Assembly: GCF_000422445.1 (NCBI RefSeq) | Contig: NZ_AULU01000003.1 | Location: 558,001 to 622,000, forward strand | Direction: 5' to 3' | Source of the DNA: Paenibacillus assamensis DSM 18201 | Lineage (GTDB): Bacteria > Bacillota > Bacilli > Paenibacillales > Paenibacillaceae | Length of the DNA stretch: 64,000 nucleotides | Shown: positions 36,603-45,835 of the stretch, piece by piece | How positions within the stretch are numbered: the stretch's first letter is position 1 | Layout: each line of letters starts with the position of its first letter | Program-made: the position numbers and the translations under genes | Notes under the pieces: generated by a model | Seen by the model: the letters and a program-made list of their open reading frames with translations, nothing else | The model's database searches: none | Told to the model about the DNA's origin: nothing

Positions 36603-38441
36603 TTACTGTGATGCAAACTTTTCCGCACCCGCAACAGTTTGCATCTGATCTAACGTATACAGAAGCGCATCAAGAATAGGACGTCTGTAATTTGGTAACA
36701 CCGCAACCAAGCGATCATGATACGTCACTGGCAATTGATAAAGCTGCTCCAGCACATATGGATCATGCAAATCACATTTCGTCGTTTCAATTAATTTCAC
36801 CAACGCTTCCTGAAGCAGCTCATCACTCTCTCCTAGTCGTCGAAGCCCTCTCAGTAATGTGCCTGCAAAATCTTCACTTTGTTTAGGAGGGTTCGCTAGC
36901 TTATCTAGCAAAAACTGTCTGGCGGCAAGGTGACCTGGGCGCGCAAATACACACACTAGCGTAAATTCCTTCTGCTCAATAACCCAGTCTAACCAACGCT
37001 CATCCCATTCTTGGACAATTTTATCTGTGGGCAGCATCGAATTAAAATTCATATATAACTCTTTCTTGCCCCAAGGAACTATGAAATCCCCATACTCGTT
37101 TTTCAGAACTACTTCCTTAATGAGTTCAACAACTTCATTTTGACGTCTTTTCACATTCTTCTTTACCTTCAAATCGATTTCTGACCATATTGCATATCGT
37201 TCATAAAATTGTGATGGTGTGAGCTGATGCAGAGCATTACGAAAAGCATAACTCATATATCGAGTATCATGCTCCTCCAGCTCTTTAAGCTTGTTCATTG
37301 CAACTTCTGTATTACACTCCACCAAATATCGGGCAGCGTAATAGTACAAATCCAACTCGTTTAAGCTCTTATAAGACATATAGTTAGAGATTAGAAACAC
37401 ATACAAGTTGTACAGAGAATCACTCCGTTTTCCTACAAGTGCATTCAATAAGTATTTAATCTTTTTGTGCGAAGACTCTTGCAGCTTCTTGTCTTCTATA
37501 ATTTCAATTGCCTGCTTCAATGCACGCTCCAAATCTTGAACAAGCCAATCAATAAGTTCACTATCTTCACAGGTGTAAATTGCGCCGCTCGCAGCGTCCG
37601 TATCACTACCAGAGAATGCCTCGTAGATCCAGGCAACAGCTGATTTACTTCCTATTCTCGCTAATGCGCAGTATGCAGCTCGTCGAATCCCCCACCTACG
37701 ATCTTTAGAAAAACTCAGTAACTCCGACTCGTATTGCTCAAATCGCCATAAATGATCAATAGCCACTTCTCTCACTTCGTTCGAACCGAACTGTGCTGCA
37801 TGAAACAAACATTCCTCTATTTCTACTCCACCAATTTGAGCAATAACGTCCAATGTCTTCGCATGTAATTTTCCTCCTGATGGATCGAACGCCGACAATA
37901 GATATGGTACAATTTGCGAATCATAGGAAGGAAGAATACGCCGTTCAATCATTCTGGCAATAGGATCATAATGATCATCCAGAGCAGCAATTGCATACGG
38001 TAAAAGACGCAGATCTTCGAACATTCCCTTTTCGAATGCTTCCTCAATAGTGCTATAACGGCCATACCCCTTCGTGCTCAGGGCTTCTACCACAACAGCC
38101 AACTTGCGAAAAGACAGCTTCGTCGTTAAAGAAGTAGGATGGCTCTTCACATCCGTCAGTTCCCCTTCTGCCGAAGTCGTCCCCAGTGTGCGAAGCACTG
38201 AGCTTAACAACAAGCTCAAATCCTGCAACTTCTCCGCAGACGTACGCGTCTCTTGGGCTTCAGGAGCAATAACCGCAGCAATACCTTCTGCTAACTTCTT
38301 AAAAACAGGTGCCCGCTCACCAAGCTGTTCAAACTGAGGCAGCAAACGCTTCAAACGAAAATCTCCTTGTGCTAAATCACTGCCCGCAATATATAGCCGT
38401 CTTACTTCTTGATGAAGCTCTTGCAATAAAGCTGTACTCAT
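36603..38441 (-). CDS. HEAT-repeat-like protein of the MoxR operon
   Basis: This protein of about 612 residues is mostly helical. Residues about 170-290 read as HEAT-type repeats, for example VREVAIDHLWRFEQYESE and WGIRRAAYCALARIGSKSA. No catalytic motif, signal peptide or membrane segment is seen. In related clusters the gene at this position is, from memory, a DUF5691-type protein, and this may be its counterpart. ATG 38441 is preferred, because GGGGG abuts the alternative ATG 38447. It lies 12 bp after the SWIM gene and 75 bp before the MoxR gene. Confidence 0.75.
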   Translation of the reverse strand: MSTALLQELHQEVRRLYIAGSDLAQGDFRLKRLLPQFEQLGERAPVFKKLAEGIAAVIAPEAQETRTSAEKLQDLSLLLSSVLRTLGTTSAEGELTDVKSHPTSLTTKLSFRKLAVVVEALSTKGYGRYSTIEEAFEKGMFEDLRLLPYAIAALDDHYDPIARMIERRILPSYDSQIVPYLLSAFDPSGGKLHAKTLDVIAQIGGVEIEECLFHAAQFGSNEVREVAIDHLWRFEQYESELLSFSKDRRWGIRRAAYCALARIGSKSAVAWIYEAFSGSDTDAASGAIYTCEDSELIDWLVQDLERALKQAIEIIEDKKLQESSHKKIKYLLNALVGKRSDSLYNLYVFLISNYMSYKSLNELDLYYYAARYLVECNTEVAMNKLKELEEHDTRYMSYAFRNALHQLTPSQFYERYAIWSEIDLKVKKNVKRRQNEVVELIKEVVLKNEYGDFIVPWGKKELYMNFNSMLPTDKIVQEWDERWLDWVIEQKEFTLVCVFARPGHLAARQFLLDKLANPPKQSEDFAGTLLRGLRRLGESDELLQEALVKLIETTKCDLHDPYVLEQLYQLPVTYHDRLVAVLPNYRRPILDALLYTLDQMQTVAGAEKFASQ

Positions 38442-38453
38442 CTTCATTCCCCC

Positions 38454-39899
38454 TTAGTACAAAAGGCGGGTGATATCCGCACCTTTGATAATCGTTAACG
38501 GCTGTGCAACAAGACGTCCGGTATCCAAATGATGCTCAAACATAACGAGCATGGTTACATCATGCAGGTTCGCCTCCGATAGGTACGTCAGCAAAGACAC
38601 CGTTTTATATCCGATAGGGGACAGATCATCCAGCAACAACCGATGCCCCACTTCATCCAAAATAACAAATTGACCTTGCTCCGTCTGACGCACTTCAACA
38701 ACATGAAGCAGCATGACTGGATTACGATCACCGAGTGGATTTTTAAGCTGGTTTTTCACTAGCTTTATAGCATCCGCATAGGAACGATAAGCCTTCGCAT
38801 GAACAGGCTCCAAATCTTGTGGAGCGAGCGGGCGTGAGGTCATTTTCTCCCATCGCACTCTTCGATTTATGTCACCTGGATAACGATAAAGCTCACTCAC
38901 AAGCGCAACGTCGAAGAAGCTATCTTCCTCTTTTATGTATTTGCTAGCCTTATAGGGCCGATATTGGATAGTTCGATGAATCTCTCCACTTTCCTTATCC
39001 AGCCAATATCCTCGATCCATATATTCCTCTCGTCCCTGATCGACATAACCGGCAAAGGCAAGCTGAATAAGCTCCACCTGCTCGCTCATTAAGCCAAATT
39101 CCTTCAACTCTGCGAGCTGCCAAGCGTGCCCCAGCCATTCTTCAATCGTTGATTCGGGATCAAGCTTCAGCTCGGGATCATTCAGCTTGGCCGTCAAATG
39201 AACACGACCTTTTTTTATTAACGCATGAAGAAGTGTTAGCTGCTCCATGATAGATGTGTAGGCTGCTTCACGATTGTCTTCATCATCTAATAGGACTACT
39301 AAGCGACGCAGTTCCGACTGTGCCCCTGTCAAATAATAATTACCGAGCTGCTTCACATGCTCTTGAATCATCTTCAATGTTTTAGAATCAATCGTCCCCA
39401 AACCACCACGAATCAGTGAAAGTGTCAGCTTTTCCAACAGATCGAGTCCTTCTAGCTGCGCTTGAATTTTTTTCTTCAAGGCAGATTTATTCACCTTTTT
39501 CACCTTAGGCTTTGTATCTACCCCTGCAGCAACCTGCTCCGCCTTCTTTTGTTCGCGCATCTCTGCTTTTTCACGCTTTGCAGCAATATCCTCTGGCACA
39601 TCTGCTTGTTCAAATGTTTCACCATTTACATAGGCATACAACAATCCCAATGTATGCTTACAAGGAAACTGTCTGCTTGGACACGAGCATCGCATCACCG
39701 GCATCTCCGGTTCTATAAAATCGGCAGAGCATGCATAATTGGACTTGCCACTGCCAGAGCATTCGCCAAATAACAACGTGCCGTCTTCCGATTTGTTTAG
39801 TTGAACGAAACTGCGCTTTTTGACGAGCCCCTGTGCATTTTTAATGGCCGAGGCATTTAATGCTAATGAATCGACATAGCCTTCCGTTAGTTCGATCAC
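38454..39899 (-). CDS. SWIM zinc-finger protein, first gene of MoxR operon
   Basis: This is a 481-residue protein. The SWIM motif CxCx(n)CxH is at Cys71, Cys73, Cys80 and His82 (RCSCPSRQFPCKHTLG) and should bind one zinc ion. A Lys-rich linker (about residues 105-150) leads to a long helical region and a beta-rich C-terminal third. SWIM domains usually contact DNA or protein partners. The start is GTG 39899 after AGGAGGGAA. As the first gene of the operon, its upstream gap (39900-40086) should hold the promoter; no clear hexamers were found. Confidence 0.85.
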   Translation of the reverse strand: MIELTEGYVDSLALNASAIKNAQGLVKKRSFVQLNKSEDGTLLFGECSGSGKSNYACSADFIEPEMPVMRCSCPSRQFPCKHTLGLLYAYVNGETFEQADVPEDIAAKREKAEMREQKKAEQVAAGVDTKPKVKKVNKSALKKKIQAQLEGLDLLEKLTLSLIRGGLGTIDSKTLKMIQEHVKQLGNYYLTGAQSELRRLVVLLDDEDNREAAYTSIMEQLTLLHALIKKGRVHLTAKLNDPELKLDPESTIEEWLGHAWQLAELKEFGLMSEQVELIQLAFAGYVDQGREEYMDRGYWLDKESGEIHRTIQYRPYKASKYIKEEDSFFDVALVSELYRYPGDINRRVRWEKMTSRPLAPQDLEPVHAKAYRSYADAIKLVKNQLKNPLGDRNPVMLLHVVEVRQTEQGQFVILDEVGHRLLLDDLSPIGYKTVSLLTYLSEANLHDVTMLVMFEHHLDTGRLVAQPLTIIKGADITRLLY

Positions 39900-40086
39900 A
39901 CAAATTCCCTCCTAATCCCTTCTATGTACAAAGTGGAACTGCGATCTACGCAAGCAACTCAGAATTTGAAGTAGAGGTTGAACCACTTATTTTTCAATAT
40001 GAGCTATCGATAAACAATTCCATGTTTCTCCTTCTACATCGAACGTCTGTTTCCTTCCTATTTTTACAACTTTATATGTAAATATG

Positions 40087-40130
40087 AAAAAGGGCTGATT
40101 CCTGAATAGATCAGAAATCAGCCTTTTCCT
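40087..40130 (-). terminator. terminator of ppaC
   Basis: The arms 40116-40126 and 40090-40100 pair over 11 bp with one G:U, with an inner CTGA/TCAG stem. T residues follow on the minus strand. Confidence 0.8.
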
Positions 40131-40189
40131 TTGTAACATTTATGAAAATAAGCCGCTACATACACTACATGTAATTGGCTCTCTAACTA

Positions 40190-41122
40190 CTAGAGACTAT
40201 TGAACGCCTCAGTCAACACAGGGACGATTTGAGACTTACGGGATACAACACCTTTAAGAACCGCTTTGTTGTCATCCAATGTAACATTGTAAGCCTTCTC
40301 AACTGCGTGTGCAGCTTGTCCGACCGCAAGACCAACGGAATCATTGTTCAAAATGTCCGTAACGACGAACAAGAACAAGTCCAAGCCTTTGTCAGCAACG
40401 ATTTTGTTAAGAACCGCTTCAACTTCTGCTTGGCGGCCCAATACATCGTTAACATCTACTGCATTTACTTGTGCGATTTCAACTTTAGCGCTGCCCATTG
40501 TGAACTCTTTGGAGTCAATAGATACAAGCTGCTCGATTGTTTTGTCGCTAAGGTCCGCACCAGCTTTCAACATGTCCAAACCATATTGCTCAGCATCTAC
40601 ACCAGCGATCGCTGCAAGCTCACGAGCTGCATCGATATCTTCTTGCGTGCAAGTTGGAGATTTGAACAAGAGAGAGTCGGAGATAATAGCGGATAGCATC
40701 AAACCAGCTACTTCTTTACGAACTACTACACCTTTCTCTTTGTAGATCTTCAACAAAATTGTCGCTGTGCAGCCAACTGGCTCAGCACGGTAGTACAATG
40801 GCGCAGCTGTTTCGAAGTTCGCGATACGGTGGTGGTCGATAACTTCCAACACTTGAACTTGATCGATATCGTTAGCGCTTTGTTGACGCTCATTGTGGTC
40901 TACCAAAATAACTTGCTTCGCTTCGCTAGCAACAGCCTCAACAAGACGAGGTGCTTCTACATTGAAATGTTTCAATGCGTAAGCTGTCTCACCGCTTACC
41001 TCACCAAGACGAATAGCTTCTACGTTCAAGCCCAATTCTTTTTTCAATTCAGCGTATGCGATAGCGGAGCAGATTGTGTCCGTGTCTGGGTTTTTGTGTC
41101 CGAAAACTAGAATTTTGTCCAT
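40190..41122 (-). CDS. ppaC: manganese-dependent inorganic pyrophosphatase
   Basis: This 310-residue family II pyrophosphatase is a DHH phosphoesterase that hydrolyses PPi to drive biosynthetic reactions. Metal motifs are [10 protein letters not shown] near the N-terminus, VDHNE and VIDHHRI, and the C-terminal DHHA2 domain has the substrate-binding SRKSQIVP. Length and motifs agree with Bacillus PpaC. AAAAGGGAG precedes ATG 41122. The base composition is smoother and codon use more biased than in neighbouring genes, as expected of a highly expressed enzyme. It is monocistronic. Confidence 0.95.
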   Translation of the reverse strand: MDKILVFGHKNPDTDTICSAIAYAELKKELGLNVEAIRLGEVSGETAYALKHFNVEAPRLVEAVASEAKQVILVDHNERQQSANDIDQVQVLEVIDHHRIANFETAAPLYYRAEPVGCTATILLKIYKEKGVVVRKEVAGLMLSAIISDSLLFKSPTCTQEDIDAARELAAIAGVDAEQYGLDMLKAGADLSDKTIEQLVSIDSKEFTMGSAKVEIAQVNAVDVNDVLGRQAEVEAVLNKIVADKGLDLFLFVVTDILNNDSVGLAVGQAAHAVEKAYNVTLDDNKAVLKGVVSRKSQIVPVLTEAFNSL

Positions 41123-41282
41123 TACTAAACTCCCTTTTTAGTCGATTTTAGCGATGTAAGTATACCTTAGATCTTTGTAGCCAATCAAGATTATACATGG
41201 AATTTTTGCTTATTCCTATACCTTTAGTAGGTTTTATTTTCCTGTAATAAGAACTTTCTCTCAAAATGAGTAAATCTCAGCT

Positions 41283-42002
41283 TTATCCATTGGATATATA
41301 CAGTTTATCGCCTTCTTGAATACGCCCTTCCTTCTTAACGGAGGCATATACACCAAAGTTCATATTCATTTCTGCGTTTAATGTTTTTAATAGGGACGAA
41401 TCACGTTCCAGTGTAACTGGATCGAGTGTAGTGATCGCGCAGCGAGAGCATTCTTCATCCACTTGCAATTGTACGTCCCCTACCGTAAGACGTTTACCAA
41501 TCCACTCTATTTCCGATGCAACACCTTCCTCGACTGCAACAACGATGTTAGCCCGGAATCTGCGATGATCGACAGGCTTGCCCCATAAAGCTTCAAGCTT
41601 GCGCAAAGTCGCATCCGTTACAATAAGGATACTGGCCGCATCTACAGACATCAGCTGTGGATCAGTAGGATTCGGTGCTCGATAGCTTGTCATCGACATT
41701 TTTTTCTTTGAATAAGATTGAATCTCTTGCAGTAATGGTTCATCCCAGCCAAATGTCCTTCCATCTGGCCCAACGACGACAATACCGTCATCCACATGTT
41801 TGGCTTGGTAAGCAAGCATATTAGGAATTTGACGTGCGGTAAAGAAACTATTCCAGCCCTGCTTCGTCTCATCATAAAAGGCACAAAATCGATCTCCATA
41901 CAAGCCATACGATTCGATACGACATGAATCCAAGCGCTCACCCGCAAATGATTTAACAGGATATCGGTTAATCTCGATAATTTTCCCAACAATAGTAGCC
42001 AA
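41283..42002 (-). CDS. MOSC-domain protein
   Basis: This 239-residue protein has an N-terminal beta-barrel (INRYPVKSFAGERLD) and a C-terminal MOSC domain. The conserved Cys lies in VDEECSRCAITTLDP, the proposed sulfur or molybdenum-cofactor ligand. Relatives (YiiM, mARC and molybdenum-cofactor sulfurase C-termini) reduce N-hydroxylated compounds or carry sulfur. The start is TTG 42002 with GGAGTAAGGGAAC upstream. It is a single gene; no molybdenum-cofactor synthesis gene is nearby. Confidence 0.85.
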   Translation of the reverse strand: MATIVGKIIEINRYPVKSFAGERLDSCRIESYGLYGDRFCAFYDETKQGWNSFFTARQIPNMLAYQAKHVDDGIVVVGPDGRTFGWDEPLLQEIQSYSKKKMSMTSYRAPNPTDPQLMSVDAASILIVTDATLRKLEALWGKPVDHRRFRANIVVAVEEGVASEIEWIGKRLTVGDVQLQVDEECSRCAITTLDPVTLERDSSLLKTLNAEMNMNFGVYASVKKEGRIQEGDKLYISNG

Positions 42003-42202
42003 GTTCCCTTACTCCTCTCTGTACATACATGATGCTTAATCGACGTGGAACAGAACGCTCATCTACGTTACTTTACTAGCATAATCATTTCCCTACTGAA
42101 TAAATAAAATGAATTCATGTAACTGAAATAGCTTACTTCTATTATATGGCTGTCGCGGATCTTCGTACAATGTAATATCACATACAAAGGAGAGATAGCA
42201 GT

Positions 42203-42607
42203 ATGACTTATGAAACGATTGTTGAGCTCAAACCATTGCTACTTCGTATCTATCGGCTCATTAAAAGGTTGGAGGATTCAGAACAGAATGTAGATGAAAG
42301 CTTGCTGGAAAAAGAAATAAAGACGATTCTCGAGCAACAAGATAGAGAGACTTTAATTTTACTAAAGACCGTAACTCTAGTTGGGCGGCATGAACGCGGT
42401 TATGTCTATACGAATTATAAAAATGAAGATGGCTCTTCATTCGAACAAGCTATTAAAATAAAAATCTCCGATTGTCCTGAGCAATTGGTTCAGAAGTACG
42501 GGAAATATCTTATTTATGACAAAAAAGAAGACATCATTAATCTGTTAGTTAGAAAATGGATTCAGCCGTCCTTTATCGAAGGTATGCAAATTTTAAAACT
42601 CACGTAA
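42203..42607 (+). CDS. hypothetical protein, 134 residues
   Basis: This is a soluble, helical, charged protein with no signal peptide or membrane segment. Visible landmarks are an N-terminal helical region (RIYRLIKRLEDSEQNVDESL) and LLKTVTLVGRHERGY near the middle. I do not recognise the family. The AAAGGAGAGATAGCAGT site before ATG 42203 is strong, so the gene should be real. It is followed after 63 bp by another small gene on the same strand, suggesting a two-gene unit. Confidence 0.65.
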   Translation: MTYETIVELKPLLLRIYRLIKRLEDSEQNVDESLLEKEIKTILEQQDRETLILLKTVTLVGRHERGYVYTNYKNEDGSSFEQAIKIKISDCPEQLVQKYGKYLIYDKKEDIINLLVRKWIQPSFIEGMQILKLT

Positions 42608-42670
42608 CATGGATTCGATCATTCGATATACCCGAATATTGAACCTATACGAGTACGAGGAGGAAACAAG

Positions 42671-42973
42671 TTGATTGTAGAAATTAATTTTACCCACCAT
42701 TCCAATTATATGGAACTTCAAGATGGTCTACATATAAGTGCACGTGAGTTGCAGCGCGGATTTGATGATTTTATGACCGAACTCAAAGGAAATAACTTCT
42801 TCCAAGAATTTCATGTGTTTGTAGACCCCGAAGGTGATACCTATTCCCATTATGTAGGCGTGTTTGGAGCAGAACATTTCATAGCGTGGATAAATGTAGA
42901 GAAATACGGAGAACAAGTAGCTTGGTCAATCAGTAAACCTGAGCGTGAGCCAGATGAGATTATTTATTTTTAA
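42671..42973 (+). CDS. hypothetical protein, 100 residues
   Basis: This small acidic protein starts at TTG 42671 with GAGGAGGAAACAAG upstream. It has alternating beta-like segments (FHVFVDPEGDTYSHYVGVF and IAWINVEKYGEQVAWSIS) and an N-terminal helix. Size and acidity would suit an immunity-like protein, but no toxin is beside it and I do not recognise it. Its stop codon overlaps, on the opposite strand, the stop codon of the HAD phosphatase gene, so the two genes converge with no spacer or terminator. Confidence 0.6.
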   Translation: MIVEINFTHHSNYMELQDGLHISARELQRGFDDFMTELKGNNFFQEFHVFVDPEGDTYSHYVGVFGAEHFIAWINVEKYGEQVAWSISKPEREPDEIIYF

Positions 42974-43602
42974 GGCTCTGTGATATTTAAAACTAGTTGT
43001 TTTAACGATTCAGGGGAATGACAAATATGATCTGCGTCTTTTAGAAGCTTAGCGGAATCGTATCCCCATGTAACAGCGACCATTTTCACCCCAATTTTGT
43101 TACATGCCTGAACATCACGAAGTTCATCGCCAACATATCTAATATCCTGCAAATCTATATGATACTTCCGAGCCACATGCGCAATTGCATGATGCTTCCC
43201 AAATAAATTGGTGACGGAATGTACAAAATCAAAAACATGCAATTGATGCACTTCTAGAAATGGGCAAATAACATCCTGTCTATTAGAAGAGAGGAGTCCA
43301 AGCGAGTAGCCTTTCTGTTTTAAAAAATATAGTACAGAAATAATACCCTCAACTGGTTGAAGTTCGGCAGCTAATTTTCTATATTCTTTTTTGCCTTCAA
43401 TTAGAAGAGCCGGCAATCTGTACATGGGGATATTCAAAACACGCATTCGATCAGGGATAGACATTTCTGACAAATCATCGATTTCATCACTATTCACTGT
43501 GCGTCCACCATATTTCACTGCTAGCTTATTCAAAACATAAATGGCTAGCTCCTTAGACTGGACGAGCGTTCCATCAAAGTCAAAAATCAAATACGGTTTC
43601 AT
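42970..43602 (-). CDS. HAD-family phosphatase (phosphoglycolate phosphatase-like)
   Basis: This 210-residue HAD hydrolase with a helical cap (subclass I) has motif I IFDFDGTLVQ (nucleophile and acid Asp), motif II LLSSNRQ, the Lys of motif III in the LFGKHHAIA segment, and motif IV YVGDELRDVQAC. The class includes phosphoglycolate phosphatase and pyrophosphatase PpaX; the substrate cannot be chosen here. GAGGAGGAGAG precedes ATG 43602. The gene converges tail to tail with the 100-residue gene. Confidence 0.85.
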   Translation of the reverse strand: MKPYLIFDFDGTLVQSKELAIYVLNKLAVKYGGRTVNSDEIDDLSEMSIPDRMRVLNIPMYRLPALLIEGKKEYRKLAAELQPVEGIISVLYFLKQKGYSLGLLSSNRQDVICPFLEVHQLHVFDFVHSVTNLFGKHHAIAHVARKYHIDLQDIRYVGDELRDVQACNKIGVKMVAVTWGYDSAKLLKDADHICHSPESLKQLVLNITEP

Positions 43603-43768
43603 ATCTCTCCTCCTCTTCTCATAATTTTAGCATAAATTTACTTTTGGGTAATCATAGTTTGAATCTCACTCAACTCCGTAGTATCGTAAAAAAGTAAAGG
43701 AATTATATTTTCAACAGCATCTTGAGTTCAAACATATCCACGCGACACGCGATAAGGAGAGATTTCCG

Positions 43769-44743
43769 TTGCCAAACATCCCGTTACATCGCCGTAACAT
43801 CCCTGCCAGTCAACTTGTACTAGGCTGCATGGGGCTCGGCGGAGCTTGGAATCACGACCCGATTACGAATGAGCATACAAAACAAGCGCATGCAGCAGTA
43901 GACGCAGCGCTATCGATTGGCATCAATATGTTCGATCATGCGGATATTTACACAAAAGGCAAAGCAGAGCAAGTATTCGGGCAAGTATTGAAAGAAAGCC
44001 CTTCTTTGAGAGAGCACATGATTATTCAGTCCAAATGCTGTATTCGCCCGAGCGAAGCACCTGGTATGCCTGGAAGATACGATGCGTCTGAGTCTCATAT
44101 CACTACTAGCGTAGATGGAATATTGCAGCGCCTAGGGCTTGAGTATATCGATATTTTATTGCTGCACCGTCCAGATCCGTTGATGGATCCAGAGGAAGTG
44201 GCACTCACGCTCGATAGTCTTCATACAGCTGGCAAAGTGCGCTGGTTCGGTGTATCCAATATGAGCGCAGGACAAATTCGCTTGCTGCAAGCTTACAGCA
44301 AACAACCATTTATCGTGAACCAATTGGAGATGAGCCTAGCGAAGATTGGCTGGTTGAATCAAGGGGTACAGGTGAATACAGACACTGCTGCTCAAGACAC
44401 CTTCCCAGAAGGCACACTTGAATTCTGCCGTCTCGAACATATTCAGTTGCAAGCATGGGCACCACTTGCTCAAGGCGTGTTCTCAGGCCGTAGTCTGGAC
44501 GGACAGCCCGACAATATAATTGCTACAGCGAAGCTTGTACAGCAAATGGCTGCGGACAAAGGCACGACGCCGGAAGCCATCGTCTTGGCGTGGCTTATGT
44601 TCCATCCTGCCAACATTCAGCCTGTAATCGGCACGGTTAATCCCGACCGTATTCGCGCTTGTAAAGATGCAGGAAGTGTTGTGCTTACGAGAGAAGAATG
44701 GTACTCCTTGTACGTTAGCTCTCGTGGTGTGCCTCTGCCTTAA
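43769..44743 (+). CDS. aldo/keto reductase (YdhF-like)
   Basis: This 324-residue NADPH-dependent oxidoreductase has the AKR barrel. NMFDHADIYTKGKAEQ gives the Asp and Tyr, IIQSKC the Lys, and LLLHRPDPLM the His of the catalytic tetrad. Cofactor binding is suggested by the C-terminal IQPVIGTVNPDRI. Sequence style matches the E. coli YdhF group. The start is TTG 43769, six bases after AAGGAGAGA. It is a single gene. The physiological substrate is unknown. Confidence 0.88.
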   Translation: MPNIPLHRRNIPASQLVLGCMGLGGAWNHDPITNEHTKQAHAAVDAALSIGINMFDHADIYTKGKAEQVFGQVLKESPSLREHMIIQSKCCIRPSEAPGMPGRYDASESHITTSVDGILQRLGLEYIDILLLHRPDPLMDPEEVALTLDSLHTAGKVRWFGVSNMSAGQIRLLQAYSKQPFIVNQLEMSLAKIGWLNQGVQVNTDTAAQDTFPEGTLEFCRLEHIQLQAWAPLAQGVFSGRSLDGQPDNIIATAKLVQQMAADKGTTPEAIVLAWLMFHPANIQPVIGTVNPDRIRACKDAGSVVLTREEWYSLYVSSRGVPLP

Positions 44744-44774
44744 TTTATAGTTTAAAATATTTTTATACTAAAAT

Positions 44775-44810
44775 GGTGCTGCCCTCATTCGAATACCTGA
44801 AGGCAGCACC
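44775..44810. terminator. hairpin between convergent AKR and thioesterase genes
   Basis: The arms GGTGCTGCC (44775-44783) and GGCAGCACC (44802-44810) pair perfectly. Flanks are AT-rich without a long T-run. It probably serves both genes. Confidence 0.6.
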
Positions 44811-44840
44811 AGATTACATGCTGGAAGTCGTTATCCGTTA

Positions 44841-45620
44841 TTACAACTTCACCACTTGCTCGTTCGCATAAGCCGGTTGGAGCTGTTGTTGAATCATTGA
44901 GGTAAGGCGATTCATACTGTGATGAATATAGAAATGCTCCCCTTCCATTAAGTTTAAGTCAAACCGACTGTCCGTCACCTCTCTCCACTGTGCAATCTCC
45001 TCCACAGAAACCAAAGGATCATTTGCTCCTGCAAAGGCAGTAATAGGAACGTTCAACCGTCCTTTATCCGTATAGCGATACGTCTCACACAACTCCAAAT
45101 CTGCACGAATGATAGGTAGTGCTATGTTCATCAATTCTTCGTTATGTAATACCCATTCGGGCGTGCCATTCCACTTCTTTATCGTCTCTTTTAAGTGCTG
45201 ATCACACAACTTATGACGTTCGGTCTGCTCTCTAGGCGTATGCGGACTACTTCGTGCAGAAACAAATAAATGCTCAGGTCGCAAACCATATTGCTCTTGC
45301 AAATGACGAGTCAACTCATAAGCAATTAAAGCTCCCATACTATGTCCAAAAAAAGCAAATGGCATTTCGCTTATTACCCGAAGCATCCCTTGTGCAATAC
45401 ATTTCACAAGTGTATCAATTTGAGTAATAGGTGGTTCCATTAATCGCGCACCCCTCCCCGGAAGGTGAACGGAAACAACCTCAACCTGCGTATCAAAAGC
45501 ATCTGACCAACTCCGATACAAAGAGGGGCTACCACCTGCATATGGAAAGCAAATCAATCGGACCGCTGCGTTGCTTTTTCGAGTCGTGCGATACAACCAT
45601 GGATTTCCCCAATGCGCCAT
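44841..45620 (-). CDS. type II thioesterase (GrsT/SrfAD-like), orphan
   Basis: This 259-residue alpha/beta hydrolase is of the thioesterase II family, which removes wrong acyl groups from carrier proteins of peptide or polyketide synthetases. Motifs are RLICFPYAGGSPSLYRSW at the N-terminus, the nucleophile FGHSMGALIAYEL, the Asp in FAGANDPLV, and the His in GEHFYIHHS. These give the complete triad. No synthetase, carrier protein or Sfp-type gene is in the window, so it acts in trans on a distant cluster or is a remnant. Confidence 0.88.
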   Translation of the reverse strand: MAHWGNPWLYRTTRKSNAAVRLICFPYAGGSPSLYRSWSDAFDTQVEVVSVHLPGRGARLMEPPITQIDTLVKCIAQGMLRVISEMPFAFFGHSMGALIAYELTRHLQEQYGLRPEHLFVSARSSPHTPREQTERHKLCDQHLKETIKKWNGTPEWVLHNEELMNIALPIIRADLELCETYRYTDKGRLNVPITAFAGANDPLVSVEEIAQWREVTDSRFDLNLMEGEHFYIHHSMNRLTSMIQQQLQPAYANEQVVKL

Positions 45621-45729
45621 GATTTTAATTTCCTTTCCATTTCTCAGTCTCTGTAATTCGAGATCTTACACGATTTACTGTTTTTTGTCATTGATAGATT
45701 TTGTCGAGCTATTTGCGAAAAAACAAATA

Positions 45730-45770
45730 AGCTAGCTATCGTACGAAGCGAATTTCGTCGATTGCTAGCT
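45730..45770. repeat. imperfect inverted repeat
   Basis: AGCTAGC at the left end and GCTAGCT at the right end enclose a partly complementary middle (ACGAA and TTCGT). It lies between the thioesterase start and the 45.8 kb terminator; no T-run follows, so it may be an operator or leader rather than a terminator. Confidence 0.4.
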
Positions 45771-45789
45771 CTGTTAAATATAGTTGCAC

Positions 45790-45827
45790 AAAAAAGCAGG
45801 GAAGGCTCAACCCACTCCTACCCTGCT
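45790..45827 (-). terminator. terminator of the 57-residue gene
   Basis: The arms 45818-45827 and 45796-45805 pair over 10 bp with one mismatch. The minus strand then has six T residues (A-run 45790-45795). Confidence 0.8.
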
Positions 45828-45835
45828 CGCTCTAT

